Positions 12,801 to 23,153 of a stretch of DNA of 64,000 bases are shown here, one piece after another. The notes under the pieces are model-generated. The model saw only the letters and a program-made list of their open reading frames with translations, was not told the origin of the DNA and did no database searches. Made by a program: the position numbers and the translations under genes. Source of the DNA: Neoarius graeffei (Eukaryota > Chordata > Actinopteri > Siluriformes > Ariidae); assembly GCF_027579695.1 (NCBI RefSeq), contig NC_083590.1:19945610-20009609 (forward strand), given 5' to 3'. Every line of letters begins with the position of its first letter. Position 1 is the first letter of the stretch.

Positions 12801-15800
12801 TGCGCCCCCTTACCGACTCCGTGAAAACATCCCAGCAACACTACGTGACAATGTGTCTGATCATCAAATACGTTATAATTGCTCCAAAAATATTCCAATC
12901 ATAGTAGATACGCCGCCAGACGGTGCAAAAACAATCCGAATTGGCGTTTTCCAGACTGAGGCGCCATGTTTAGTTGTTTACTTGTCGCGGCTGTTCTCGC
13001 GAGATTTGACATGGGTTACATACAAGGTCAGCTGACTTGTAGAGCGAGATTTCTCGAGACTGAATGACCTTTCACCCACCGGCGCGGGAGCTTTTGACAG
13101 AAGTAGTTCGCGAGTTGTTTTTGTTGACACTTGGGCATTTAAAGATGTCATCCTGCGGCACGAAGCGGAAGAAAGCCAAAGACTGTCCGGGGCAGATGAT
13201 TACTTCTTTCTTTTTCAATGTTGACAGACAATTTGTTAAAATTTCCCTCTCAGATAGCCTCAGAATGTCCCATTGGAGCATTTTTCAAAGGCTTTGCACG
13301 GCGGGGGAGGGACGGACAACCGGCACCATCCCCCCCCCCCCCCCCCCCGCTTCGCTCCCTCGCCATGGTGAGCGCCCTCATACTAAATTTTTCTAGAAAA
13401 AACCCTGTGTTCTATGCATGCCTTGATATAATCGTTCAGCAGCTGTCACAAAGGTTTGTCAGTTTAAATCGGACTGCTCATTTGTTTGAGGCTATTCATC
13501 CAAATGCGCTCCAGCATGCCAAGGGCGAGGAGCTATACAAAGTGGCCTGTCGACTGTGTGATCACTATAGTCGGAATATTGACTCCAGCTTTCCTGGTCA
13601 ACTAGTGTCATTTAGGGCTTGTTTCAAGGAGCAGATAGCAAATGTGCTTAGCCTGGCCAGGCTGCTGGTAGTAGATCATCCAGCAGTAACTTCTACATTT
13701 AGTGAGGTGCGCACGGCCTTCTTGCTTTTTCTCACTCTCCCCGTCTCAGTTGCGACAGCAGAGCGCTCTTTCTCCAAATTAAAATTGATAAATTATCTCA
13801 GGAGCACAATGGGTCAAGAGAGACTCTGTGGATTGGCCGTTTTATCAATTGAGTGAGCGAGCAAGAGCGCTTAACATCCCTCAAATAGTCAACGCATGCC
13901 TTTTTAATGACAAACGCAGGTTTCCGTGTCGGCTTTGTAGTTGAAGACGTGCTTACACAATGAGGGTGTATCAATCATGATTGCTGGATTTTTTTTTTAG
14001 TGTCTATTTGGAACATAATAAAAAATGAATGGAAAATACAGGCTATGTAGGCCTATAAAAAAATAATAAAATAATAAAAATTTGAGCAAGTTCTGTTCTA
14101 ATATAGCCTGATTATATGCCGTAGACCTTCTGTTTGTTTGTTTGCAATTTCGCCATGTGGGGGGCCCTGATTGGTGTTTTGCCCCGGGGACTTGTGTGCA
14201 ATTGTTCGCCACTGATCCTATGTATAAATGTTTTGCCGAGATAAAACGCGTCCCGTGTTTTACGATTCTGGAGCTCACTGAAGCAAGTGAGCAACAATAT
14301 CACGTGACCACCAAAGGGCGTTTGATCTACTTTTAACCAAAACAAGTCGGCCTTGGCAAACATGGCGTACTCGACTCTCCCGCCAGCTAAAAGCCAGCAG
14401 AAAAGAAAAAGAAAACCTGCCTAGTGAATGCAACTACAAGATCGAGCAAGGTTTTATGACAGACGTGTCATTTTTCTGGACAGATAACCAAATCATTCTA
14501 GCTAGCGCTTAGCTATCTTAGCCTTAGAATGCATGGGCTCGACTCCACGGTAGCAAGTATGGCATTACACGTCTAATGTTTTGTCTTACAGAGAAAGAAA
14601 CAATAACACACAAGCAGTAACAGAGAAAAGATATATTCATCGTCTTGTGTTTCACGGATCTATTCGCGAACGTCAACCACAAATTACATCCCTGTGACTC
14701 AAAATTCTCAGAAGTCGACGTAGAGTCACGATGTTTTCCGTGCGTCGCCATCTTGGTGTGATGCAGTTCCATAGTTATGGTAATTAGGTAAAGCGCTTCC
14801 CTCGCGTTTGGCTGTTTTCTGTTTCCGTAGAGCTGTACTGTTTACCTCAAGAGGGAGGAAAACGGTCCCAGAATGGAGAAAAGCGACCATCAGGACATCA
14901 TAAAGATCACATCTCGTCCACATGATATTGTTCTTCTGACATGGAGGAAAATGCCATGCATGATTTTAAAAAAAAAAAAAAAAAGAGAATTTCAGCTCAG
15001 TTTGCAGTCAGCACCTTTAACGAAGAAAACGTTTAGTTTTCCGAAAGATGTTTTTTAACCTTGACAGTGTTTTGTAACCGTCAGAAAGGTTTTCCACTAT
15101 GGGAAAGTCTTCATAACGGACGACTTATTATTTTTTCAAGAGCGAAATCAAGAAGTGGATAAAGTAATGACCAGCCTGTCATTATCAGCTGATATAATGT
15201 AAGGAAATAAGATTAAATATTTTAAATTAAAATGGTCAAAAAGCATGTATCATTCATTAATTATTAAAAAAAAAATCCCTGAATTGTTGCCGTATTGCTG
15301 TGGTATTAGAGGAATACAATTTCAGGAAGTGCTATTGGAGGAAAATCAGTGATGAGTAACTCTACTCTGTGTCAATCTGCAGCACTGCACCCTGTGGTTG
15401 ATGTATTTTCCCTATAACGGCACCCTGCAAGTGTTTTATTCAGGATTTTTCCCCCCTACTTGGTAACCAGAAGTGTGATCTCTGATATGATCATCAAATC
15501 TAATTGTTTTCCTGAATGTAGGTTTGTAAGCTGTTACCTGTGTCCTGCGTTTCTTTTCTGAGTTTTAATCCCATCTAATATTCTTCAGGATTGGAATTAA
15601 ACTTTTGTGCTAATACTCTGATCTTCATCCTCAGGCACATATCGGCAATCTGGCAGGGCTTCTGCTTGTGGTGGCGAGGAAAACAGGGCTCCGAGTACGC
15701 CACCTACCTGACCCATGACCTCAGCATGCTGCGACTGATTGAGACGTTCTGCGAGAGTACACCACAGCTCTCGCTTATGATCTACATCATAATCCACACG

Positions 15801-18357
15801 AATCACGCCAAAACCATTCAGTGTGAGTAACTACTTCTGTTTTAACGGTCATGTAACTTCCATTCATAACGTAATCCTGATTGCATTACCAAATTCAGGA
15901 ACTTTCAGAGGACGTGAACTGGCGAGTAGAAGTGTGGGATTCATCCAGAGAGAACAGATTTACAGCTAATTTTATGTGAGATCACAGTGCTGTTGAAGTG
16001 TCGAATCTTTCATTTCCGTAAGGTTATGTTTTGAATATTATGGTGTCTAGTCGCTATAGTACACAGTGAATTGTTAATGTATAATTGTTTCTGTGAAGAG
16101 GTGTTTAGTTCGCGTTTATGGAAGGAGTCTCCAGTATCAAAGCTGTAACCTTTCCAAGAAGGGACTCTCTTCTGGCCCAAGGAGTTTGAGTACGATCATG
16201 TTTACACAAGAGAGCTAACGTTATCCCGACGTAGCTAGCGATAACTTTCAGCTAACTATATGTTAGCAAAAACCAACACTAGTTAGCTAAATCCCAGTCA
16301 GTCTCTATGGAGTGGTGGTTAGCTAACAGCAGTTTACACTTGGCTGAAAAAAAATCGATGTCTTAATTACGACCTGAGCACACAAAAATACCTGTCTGTT
16401 GGTTTTCTAAGCATTTCATGAGGTAAATTCACCACTTTGGGTTTACACATGTGATTTGCTACTAGCACTCTGATTGGATGATCTTAAAAAGTTGCCCAAA
16501 ACTATCAAAATCATTCAGATAGAAATTGTTGCCCAATCTCAGTGGGAAAGTGTCGAAGCGCAATTGTTCAGCAGCACTGCCCCAAAAGTTGCTCCGTGTA
16601 TCATCACCTTAACAATAAACAGATTTTTAAAAAAGTGGGATCTGTTGTTCATTGGAAAATGATCAGCTTCAGCAGTGTACCAGTCACTTGAGAAGAAGAA
16701 GCATTTATTTTTGTCACATGTACTCAAGCACAGTAAAATTCCTCCTCTGCATTTCACCCCTATGAAGCAGTGAACACATACCCAGAGCAGTGGGCAGCTA
16801 TGCTACAGTGCCTGGGGAGCAGATGGGGGTTGCTCAAGGGCATTTCAGCCATGATACAGAGGGAGGGGAAAGTGCTGTTCATTCATTCAACTCCCTTCAC
16901 ATTTTTCCTGCCAGTCCTGGGCATTGAACTGTTGACCCTTTGGGCCTAAGGCTGCTTCTCGAACCTTCAGGCCATGGCCACCCCCTTTGCTTCAGGACAC
17001 TTTGTTTCAGGACACATCCCACCACCTTGTTTATTATTATTTTCCTTTAACAGCACTCATTAGGTCCTGAGTACTGGAGGTGTCCACTGGAGGGTGCTGC
17101 ACTGAAGTGCAAGACCCTATTGTTTTCATTATTATTATTATTATTATTATGATTCAAGACTTGGCCATTTTTGAGGTGGTTCCCATGGGTGAAAACTCAT
17201 AAAATTTGGTACACACATCAGTTCTGGCCACTACTACTCAGGGATAGAGGCTTGGCCCTGGGTGTGTCTGGGGGACTCCATAGCGCCCCCACATATCATT
17301 GAGACTTTACTCGGTATCTAGGTTCACCTATCCATGTCAAATTTGGCAGGTGTGTGAGGTGTCCCAAGACGAATAACATTGTAATGTACATTGTATTAGC
17401 CATACTCAACAAGAAGTCAGTTATTTTTGGTTTTGTGCATTTTGTTTTGACGTGCTACATTTTGACGCTCTCCTCCAAGGCAGTTTGTTGGATTCATGAC
17501 AGATTTGGTATACCGGAGGTGCTTGGGCCCTTCATCGCCGCTTGTGGCTATATTTGCAATTTATCACGTGTTTATACAATTTACAAAGTGTGGGTATAAA
17601 ATAAAAACTGTGATGTTTTTCTCATGCAGATGTGAGCGTGATCGCTTCTATCCTTTCAGTCGCATGGATGGTGGTGGACTACCATCGCTCACTGCGTTTC
17701 TTCCTCCCTCAGAAGACCAAACAGACATGGCTGTCCTCTCTCATCTACTTCCTGTGGAACCTGTTCCTGATTGGCCCACGCATAGTGTGCGTGTCCCTCT
17801 TCACCTCTGTCCTGTCCTGTTACATTTTTGCTCACTTCCTGTTACTCTGGCTTGTATTTGTTGTCTGGGCCTCTCTGCAGAACACCAAATTCATGGATAG
17901 CAAACCTGGAGAGTGGCTCTACCGGGCCACCGTAGGGCTCATCTGGTACTTCAGCTGGTTTAATGTGGTGGAAGGTCGGACCAGAGGCAGGAGCATTATC
18001 TACCATTTTTTTATTGTGATAGACAGTGCAATCCTAATGGTCACATGGTGGTTCTTCAGAGATCCAGAAAGGAGCCAGTCCTATTCCCTTATTCTCCTCA
18101 TCGCCATCCCGCTTTCCTATCTGATAGGTCTGTTAGTTAAAGTGCTTTATTACTGCTGCTTTCACCCCACACTACAGCAGACCCAGGACTTGAAGATGGG
18201 TTCAGATGTGTTGGATGGTGTGGTGGCTAACCGTATGGTTATTAAAATGGACTCTTTGAAATCAGAGGTCATAAACAAGAGAATGGCCAAACACGCTGGG
18301 ATCTTTTACAGTGCAGGCACACACTCGAAGGGACAAGAGTACCATGGAGTTATTTGA
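3822..18357 (+). CDS. xkr8: XK-related protein 8 (copy 1), three coding exons
   Basis: Coding exons 3822-4150, 15635-15822 and 17630-18357 join with consistent phases (AG+G gives Arg; T+AT gives Tyr) into 414 residues. XKR8 is a multi-pass plasma-membrane phospholipid scramblase that exposes phosphatidylserine after caspase cleavage, usually with basigin or neuroplastin as partner. Visible family marks are FSWLWL near residue 65, DLSMLRLIETF in exon 2, YFLWNLFLIGP and WFNVVEGRTRGR in exon 3, with many hydrophobic segments. The tail holds DVLD followed by Gly at residues 365-369, matching the position and form of the mammalian caspase-3 site. The first in-frame ATG (3822, cagcATGG) was chosen. 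Donors and acceptors are GT/AG. Intron 1 is 11.5 kb and packed with transposons; intron 2 is 1.8 kb. Length is close to human XKR8. Orthology is likely; which fish paralogue it is cannot be told here. Confidence 0.93.
4398..4775 (+). mobile_element. DANA/Mermaid-type SINE in xkr8 intron 1
   Basis: Full-length plus copy from ggggcggcacggtggtg to the atgagatgagatgag tail, flanked by the direct repeat aaaaatcacaaaa on both sides (left copy ends at 4397). The perfect duplication shows an intact insertion. Confidence 0.95.
4865..5508 (-). mobile_element. DANA/Mermaid-type SINE split by another SINE
   Basis: Minus-strand copy whose two halves (4865-5092 and 5359-5508) are separated by the plus-strand copy at 5093-5358. 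The outer copy is bounded by gaacctgtccgt at 4853-4864 and 5509-5520. Its tail has turned into a catc repeat (about 4861-4888). Confidence 0.9.
5093..5358 (+). mobile_element. DANA/Mermaid-type SINE nested in a SINE
   Basis: Shortened, rearranged plus copy inserted in the outer SINE. The 12-bp duplication gcatgtctttgg lies at 5081-5092 and 5359-5370 and is part of the outer SINE. The head lacks the usual gttagcgctgtc block and carries an unusual patch (5115-5132). Confidence 0.88.
5521..6058. other. Intronic stretch without a gene
   Basis: AT-rich intron sequence with a tttatttattta run near 5705. It may be an eroded LINE 3' region, but no coding homology or termini can be shown. Confidence 0.4.
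6072..6444 (+). mobile_element. DANA/Mermaid-type SINE
   Basis: Full-length plus copy flanked by the perfect 13-bp duplication atatatgaagaac (ending 6071, and 6445-6457). Confidence 0.95.
6812..7260 (-). pseudogene. Acidic then Arg/Gly-rich open stretch, origin unknown
   Basis: Read on the minus strand from 7260, the frame gives a Ser/Asp/Glu-rich segment (STDEDESGNESSGSDYQGS), then an Arg-Gly-rich segment with GRVRTRGGGRVTPRGRGPRR. A second frame downstream adds more acidic and glycine-rich sequence before ending at about 6812. Acidic N-termini of this kind occur in piggyBac-type transposases, but no catalytic domain follows, so this is not claimed. The MITE at 7261 sits exactly at its upstream edge. 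I do not recognise the gene. Confidence 0.35.
7261..7813 (+). mobile_element. Foldback DNA transposon with captured SANT-like exon
   Basis: Inverted ends of about 55 bp start ggtgatgatacacggggcaa and finish ttgccccgtgtatcatcacc. Inside, an ATG at 7477 opens a 64-nt exon (QWSEEMERLLICFYA) ending at a good donor (7540/gtaagt). WSEEMERLL resembles the start of the Myb/SANT-like protein of Harbinger/ISL2EU elements. The rest of that gene is missing, so this copy is non-autonomous. The target duplication is unclear. Confidence 0.8.
7814..8569. other. Intronic stretch without a gene
   Basis: Nothing recognisable apart from short AT-rich runs. Part of xkr8 intron 1. Confidence 0.5.
8570..8819. repeat. 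Interspersed teleost repeat, family unresolved
   Basis: This block (cagaactgtcactcactcgc, then agactgttgtgtgtgaaccc, then ggagatcagcagtttctgaa) resembles a sequence I know as repeated in fish genomes. No termini or coding frame are seen. It ends at the target site of the SINE at 8831. Confidence 0.4.
8831..9202 (+). mobile_element. DANA/Mermaid-type SINE with altered head
   Basis: Plus copy with the duplication gatgtttgaaca on both sides (ending 8830; from 9203). The first 25 bp read ggcgtgtcacctacacctgg instead of the usual ggggcggcacgg head. Confidence 0.9.
9385..9705 (-). repeat. Partial foldback MITE, relative of 18468-18930
   Basis: The stretch with gaaccaactttttcaggctc and gatcccattccctgttggtg matches, in inverted orientation, the more complete palindromic element at 18.5 kb (cattccctgttggtggaaaa type end). 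Only part remains. A SINE-end fragment (caccaccgtgccgccc) follows at about 9740-9758. Confidence 0.6.
9874..10252 (-). mobile_element. DANA/Mermaid-type SINE
   Basis: Full-length minus copy flanked by gctttcgtccat (9862-9873) and gctttcatccat (10253-10264), one mismatch in 12. Confidence 0.93.
10280..10785 (+). mobile_element. Internally deleted Tc1-like transposon
   Basis: Flanked by TA on both sides. Ends cagtggtgcttgaaagtttg and its inverse match the full element at 48673-50671. A deletion joins the left end straight to the transposase C-terminus (MLWKDLKRAVHVRKPTNIPE onward, stop at 10567). N-terminal DNA-binding region and first two catalytic Asp are lost, so it can only move in trans. 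Confidence 0.93.
10786..11356. other. Intronic stretch without a gene
   Basis: No coding signal. A short caggatgtcccgtaagtgtg motif near 11010 suggests an old transposon end. A poly-C run lies at 11323-11337. Confidence 0.4.
11357..11417. mobile_element. 37-bp solo retroelement end with 12-bp target duplication
   Basis: The insert at 11369-11405 (caagcaagtccagttgccca, then ccacccacagt) is flanked by perfect aggacgtcctat copies (11357-11368, 11406-11417). It equals the terminal 37 bp of each arm of the perfect palindrome at 36830-37053. This looks like an extremely 5'-truncated retroinsertion. Confidence 0.8.
11673..14214 (+). mobile_element. hAT transposon, ZMYM1-like transposase remnant
   Basis: Perfect 8-bp target duplications atcctatg (11665-11672, 14215-14222) flank ends caggggtggagc and ttcgccactg. 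The plus-strand coding remnant shows GQGYDGAANMSG and VHCVAHCLNLLL near 12.0-12.2 kb, a middle part at 12.34-12.69 kb, and the C-terminal dimerisation block PVSVATAERSFSKLKLI at 13.74-13.86 kb. This order is known from hAT proteins of the ZMYM1-like group. A frame change after 12220 and the insertion at 12747 break it, and the N-terminal zinc finger is absent. Confidence 0.92.
12747..13406 (+). mobile_element. Element nested inside the hAT
   Basis: About 660 bp interrupts the hAT frame exactly between RVNVF and YACLDII. The repeat gtgttc flanks it (12741-12746 and 13407-13412). Ends are caggctttcgtctaaac and ttctagaaaaaaccctg. It contains a GC-rich region, a poly-C tract (about 13331-13348), and a start-like frame with MSSCGTKRKKAKDCPGQMI at 13145, resembling hAT N-termini. 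Probably a small non-autonomous hAT relative. Confidence 0.7.
14223..15634. other. End of xkr8 intron 1, no gene
   Basis: No recognised coding exon or element boundary. A poly-A run lies at about 14970-14984. Acceptor cctcag at 15629-15634 precedes exon 2. Confidence 0.5.
16486..16612. repeat. Remnant of the 7261-7813 foldback family
   Basis: The sequence runs from agttgcccaaaac to agttgctccgtgtatcatca and matches the terminal repeat of the element at 7.3 kb in degraded form. Lies in xkr8 intron 2. Confidence 0.6.
16692..16986 (-). mobile_element. tRNA-derived SINE, second family
   Basis: On the minus strand it starts with a tRNA-like head (ggccatggcctgaaggttcg) and runs through cccactgctctgggtatgtg to a tail resembling aataaatgcttcttcttc. 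Its 3' half is the tail also found in the composite SINEs at 28296 and 29705. Lies in xkr8 intron 2. Confidence 0.7.
17047..17570 (+). repeat. Non-autonomous interspersed element, copy 1
   Basis: Shares about 500 bp with 35549-36411: start ttaggtcctgagtactgg, middle acttggccatttttgaggtg, end cgccgcttgtggctatattt. An att microsatellite lies near 17127. It ends 60 bp before xkr8 exon 3. No coding frame; class unresolved. Confidence 0.7.
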
Positions 18358-18467
18358 GAATAAGTGAATGAATGTGTCAGTTTGCATGATTTTGGAGAAA
18401 ATGCAAAGAATTAAGCTAGTATTTGAGAGCTATTTAGATGAAATGTCAGTGTCAGATTTACCCCTTT

Positions 18468-18930
18468 TCCACCAACATGGAATGGGTTCTGTTCTGGTTC
18501 GCGCACCAAATCTTGAACCGTTCACAGCATTTCGACCAAAAATAAATTGGTTTGGAACCTGAAAAGTTGTTTCCCATCTGGAACCAAAATATAGCTGGTT
18601 TTTCCAGTGTGAACCATGACATCAGTGGGCGTGTCATTAGTTTGGAGAAGAAGCACTGGAGAACGCAACGGAAAAAGAGCCATGTTCAGGAAAAAAAATG
18701 GACCAAAAACAAATATCTGTGATGACAAAGCAAAAGCTCAGAGGTAATCAATGTGCGCCGCCATCTTGCGACTACTGTTTACTCCTGTTATGAATTGTGC
18801 AACGCTCTCCGTTAATGACACGTCCTTGATTGGTGAAAGTGGGCTGGGTCACTAGCTGGCACCAAGGTTCAAAGAATCCTGAACGGAACTGGTTCAAGAA
18901 CCCGTTCCCTGTTGGTTGAAAAAGGGTATC
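18468..18930 (+). repeat. Palindromic MITE
   Basis: Ends ccttttccaccaacatggaa and ttccctgttggttgaaaaag are inverted repeats, with hAT-like or Tc-like size (about 0.46 kb). It starts about 110 bp after the xkr8 copy 1 stop codon, so it may be part of the 3' UTR. Confidence 0.75.
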
Positions 18931-19339
18931 TGAGGTTGGCCTGGAAACTAGTAGATTAGTTCTTGTCTTGTACGGACACATCCTGATGATATAAAAACAA
19001 TCATCTAGGCATTTATCAGGTTACGATCATAAATTGGTTTCAAATATTCGAAAGGTTTACCGGTACGTTCTTATCAGCTGTCAACGAGCATAGAGTTTGA
19101 GATTTTAACGTGACACAAACTTCGCTTAGAGACAAAAAAATAAAAAACATGGGGTTACTAAGCTGACACACAACAGCTCGCTGTTTAAAACATTGTGTTT
19201 AATGTCCATACGACAATAAGATCACATCCTGAATTTCCCAGCGCTGTTAAATTCTCTAATCTGATTGGTCAGAATGTGTTGGTTAATGCTCCATTACAGG
19301 AGCTCTGACAGATCAACATGGCAGATCACAGGGTTAATA

Positions 19340-19840
19340 CAAAGTGTCCCAAAAAAAAAAATGTACTCACTCAGGATCATCTTCATTTAGAGCGTGGATT
19401 AATGTTGGAGTGTAACATTTCCAGTGAACTCGCTTCAAAATGCGATGGGCGCTTGATTTTGGGATTACTGTCTCATGAGCCATTTGTCGTACAGATTTCT
19501 GTGGGGATCGGTTCCAGCAATTGATTTTCCTTTGCGGGGCTGGTTGATGACCGTGGTCTTCCTGAACGCTCCTTATGGACGTCATGCACAGTTCCATCTG
19601 ATTCAAACTCATCTCGGATGCGAGCAATGGTGCGTTGCATTGGTGGATCTTTGTGAAAATGTCTTCTAAATTGTCTTTGCACTTCCATGATGCTTTCGTG
19701 CTTCCGGTAGCACTTTATGATATATTTTCTTTCTTCAAAACTTCAATCGTACTTCAGCCATTATTAGGGTTAATTTGATCTGAAAAGAAATGAAAACTCC
19801 AAAGAGGAGTCAAAATGTGAGGTTTTTTTGGGACACCCTG
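19340..19840 (-). mobile_element. Tc1/mariner superfamily deletion derivative
   Basis: TA on both sides; ends caaagtgtcccaaaaaaa and its inverse. On the minus strand two overlapping frames (about 19688 to 19367) give a helix-turn-helix start (EVQRQFRRHFHKDPPMQRTI and SPQKSVRQMAHETVIPKSSA). The frame shifts between these, and the whole DDE domain is missing. Confidence 0.8.
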
Positions 19841-19842
19841 TA

Positions 19843-21531
19843 TATTAATGCACTCGCTAAAGCTTTAGCACCTTAAGTTCTGTAAGTAAGTAACGGTTTA
19901 CATAGATTCATGTATGGTGGATGTAAAAACGCCATGTAAAGTAATTAAACTAATGGATAAATGAATAAATGTTGCTATTTTAAAGAAAAAAAATCGAAAT
20001 AATAAATACATCGTTGATCTGGTACATCGTAGCAACGATTATTTTGGAAAGCATCTCCAGTATGAGCACTTTATAACAGTCTGAGGTCAATCTGGAAGTT
20101 GAAGATGATGAACCTTCTGGATTCTCAGTAACATGACAAGCTGCTTCCTGAGGGCTGGTAATACTTCGCGAGCTCCGCTTTTAAGTATTTCAAGAGGCAC
20201 TTGTATGCATCGCAGCTACATTAACTGTAGCTCTAAATGGATAAAAAAGTATGACTCTGAATAAAAAAAATATATCATTAACAACTTGTTGAATGCGAGG
20301 AATAAACGACTGTAGCTCACAGACTATAGTCATTATTAAATATGAGTCAAATTTAGTCCAGAATAAAGCACTAAGGAAGTTTTATGAATGAAATTATTCG
20401 CGAATGATTAATCTCTTCCTTGCTGTACTGGTTGAGGGTGTAATGTATGTACGTATAGTGCTGTATTGTTACAACTAAACCTTCATTTCAAGACCCTTTT
20501 AACAAGACGGTGAGGAAAACATTTCAGCCTGGAGTTCGTCTCTGGTATTACGACGAATGTTTATATTTATTTTTTTAATATAAAATGTTGGCGAAATCTC
20601 ATTTTGAATTGTGAAATGTTATCTTTTCGGCACAATACCTCATTCTGTTTTGCGCACCCTCCGAACCTTATACAGCTTTATAAATACTGTACACACGACG
20701 CTAAGGAAGATGCTCAGTGGGTTTTATGTGATGTAATGGTTGTAATACACAGTACAGTGCAAAAAAAACCCCCAAAAAACTTAGACACATGTAAAGAAAT
20801 GCTGTAGACCAAAAGTGGCTTAAAAATAATGAAATGTCTCAACATTTAAAAAAAAAAAAAATCCTATAAGCAGTAAGCCATAATAAATAAATGAAACAAG
20901 GTTAATATTTGGTGTGAGACCGATTCATTGACTTTGCTTTTAAAAAAAAAATAGTAGTCTGAGGTCCAGCGAGTGCAGTTTTATGCAGAAATGAGCTGTA
21001 GGTTTTACTGAACATCTTCCAGAACCAGCCGCAGTTCTTCTGGACACTTTGACTGTCACACTCGCTTCTTCATTTTGCACCAAAACCCAGCAGCCTTCGT
21101 TATGTTTTCTTTTTTAACCTGAAAAGTGCTCTCTTATGGAATACGCTGCTCAGATACAAACTTTTTTTTTTTCTGTAACATTTCATTTTCCAGCAGAAAA
21201 TGAAATGAATGTCTGGACTCTACAATGTTTTTGTACTGACTCGATAATGTAGAAATCATAAAATAGAAATCGATAAAGTTTGTATGGGGGGAAAAATAGG
21301 GGGACTAAGACTTTTGCACAGTACTGTGTATGGATAGTACATGAAGGTTAAAGAATGTATCTGAATGTCAGGATTTTTTCTTTAGTACTTTGTTTAATTT
21401 CTCTGTAAATGCTAATTGTTATTCCACAAAATCGAGTCGTACATGAGCTGATGCACGCGCCTCGTCAGCTATAATCCATGTACAACAAGATTGACTGGAA
21501 TAACTGTTTTATTCTGTCCACATTCACTGGA
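19843..21531. other. Intergenic stretch without a gene
   Basis: No supportable coding region. AT-rich with several short poly-A runs; 20740-21330 contains gtacagtgcaaaaaaaac and gacttttgcacagtactgtg, possibly inverted ends of an old transposon of about 0.57 kb. Confidence 0.4.
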
Positions 21532-21905
21532 GGGGCGGCACGGTGGTGTAGTGGTTAGCGCTGTCGCCTCACAGCAAGAAGGTCCTGGGTTCGAGCCCCG
21601 TGGCTGGCGAGGGCCTTTCTGTGTGGAGTTTGCATGTTCTCCCCGTGTCCGCGTGGGCTTCCTCCGGGTGCTCCGGTTTCCCCCACAGTCCAAAGGCATG
21701 CAGGTTAGGTTAACTGGTGACTCTAAATTGACCGTAGGTGTGAATGTGAATGGTTGTCTGTGTCTATGTGTCAGCCCTGTGATGACCTGGCAACTTGTCC
21801 AGGGTGTACCCCGCCTTTCGCCCGTAGTCAGCTGGGATAGGCTCCAGCTTGCCTGCGACCCTGTAGAACAGGATAAAGCGGCTACAGATAATGAGATGAG
21901 ATGAG
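21532..21905 (+). mobile_element. DANA/Mermaid-type SINE
   Basis: Full-length plus copy with the perfect duplication acattcactgga (ending 21531; from 21906). Confidence 0.95.
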
Positions 21906-21917
21906 ACATTCACTGGA

Positions 21918-23153
21918 TTTTGAAAAACGGAGCATTTTTATTTTTTGCAAATCTGATAAAGACTTTATACAAAACGTCCGACAATCATTTCCACTTAGAA
22001 TGTAAACAAACCAGCGAAATCACAGGAGCAATTTGTGAAAAATGCTGAAATAATAATTCTTGAAAAATAAAGATGCGTTCTTACCATCAAATACTTTCAT
22101 TCCATATTTACTTTTTTTTTTTAGGGTTTTTTTCAAGTAGAGTTTTTATTTCATCCTCAGTTGGTTCAGCAACACGCGCCGCCATTTTTGTTTTTCTCTA
22201 CTCACGGTATATGAGCTGATATCCTAGTAGTAGAGTAGCCAGTCAAAGTGCGCGACTGCTCATATCCAGTGAATGTGGATAGAATATTTAAAGCCATACT
22301 CTCTGCTGGAGGATGCTTGGTTGTTTGACTCGCCTAACATGTTGCCATTTATTATTGCGAGTTGTTAATAAATGCATGCTGCTGAAGGTTTTATATTTTT
22401 AAAATGTTGCTTGATATATTGGATGGTCTGATGCATGTTAAAGACTTCGTGTTAGTTAGTTTCACATTAGCTTTTACAGTCAGTGAAATGAAATGACTGT
22501 GTATTGATATGACAGGAAATTGTTACAGTATTTGCTAATGTCATTTATTAGCAATTGTATTATTGTTGAGAGAGAAAAAAGATTTAATTTCACATTTTGA
22601 ATATGAATGCAATGCAAAGCATCTGTAATAATAGTATAGGAATTGGACAGATTATAATAATTTTTTTTTCGTGTTCTCGGTCTCAGGCTGCCTGTTTAAA
22701 TACCCCCAGATGCAGGGGTTTGTTTGTTCGTTCACCCGAATGACCTCAGGCATTTCAATCTGCCATGGTTTATTCCTATGAAGCTGTTCTGTGATTTAAG
22801 TCCATTGTAGAAAATGTTATGTACAAAATAAAGCAAATGAAACTCGATGTTATTTGGAAAGTCCTTCAATACAAAGTGTGTATGAGTGTATTACACATTA
22901 CTGCAACTCTGGTTTGAATTCAAATCTATATAAAGATTAAAAATACATTACATTACACCACACTGCTGTTGAGTTCTCCATTCTGATTGGTCAGAAGTTG
23001 CTGTTTTTATTTACTAACAATAACTCCAGCTACTAAACAAATCGCAGGTTTATATTCTATTCAAAGTGGGCGTGGAGCAGAGCCCCATACTTATCGACAT
23101 GCATTGACCTGATTTTTGATGGCTCTTGCAACCGTACGACATACTGTATGAAC
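21918..23153. other. Intergenic stretch without a gene
   Basis: Nothing coding. ctgattggtcagaa occurs near 22983 and also near 19262, in two similar contexts, a hint of a shared old MITE. Confidence 0.4.
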
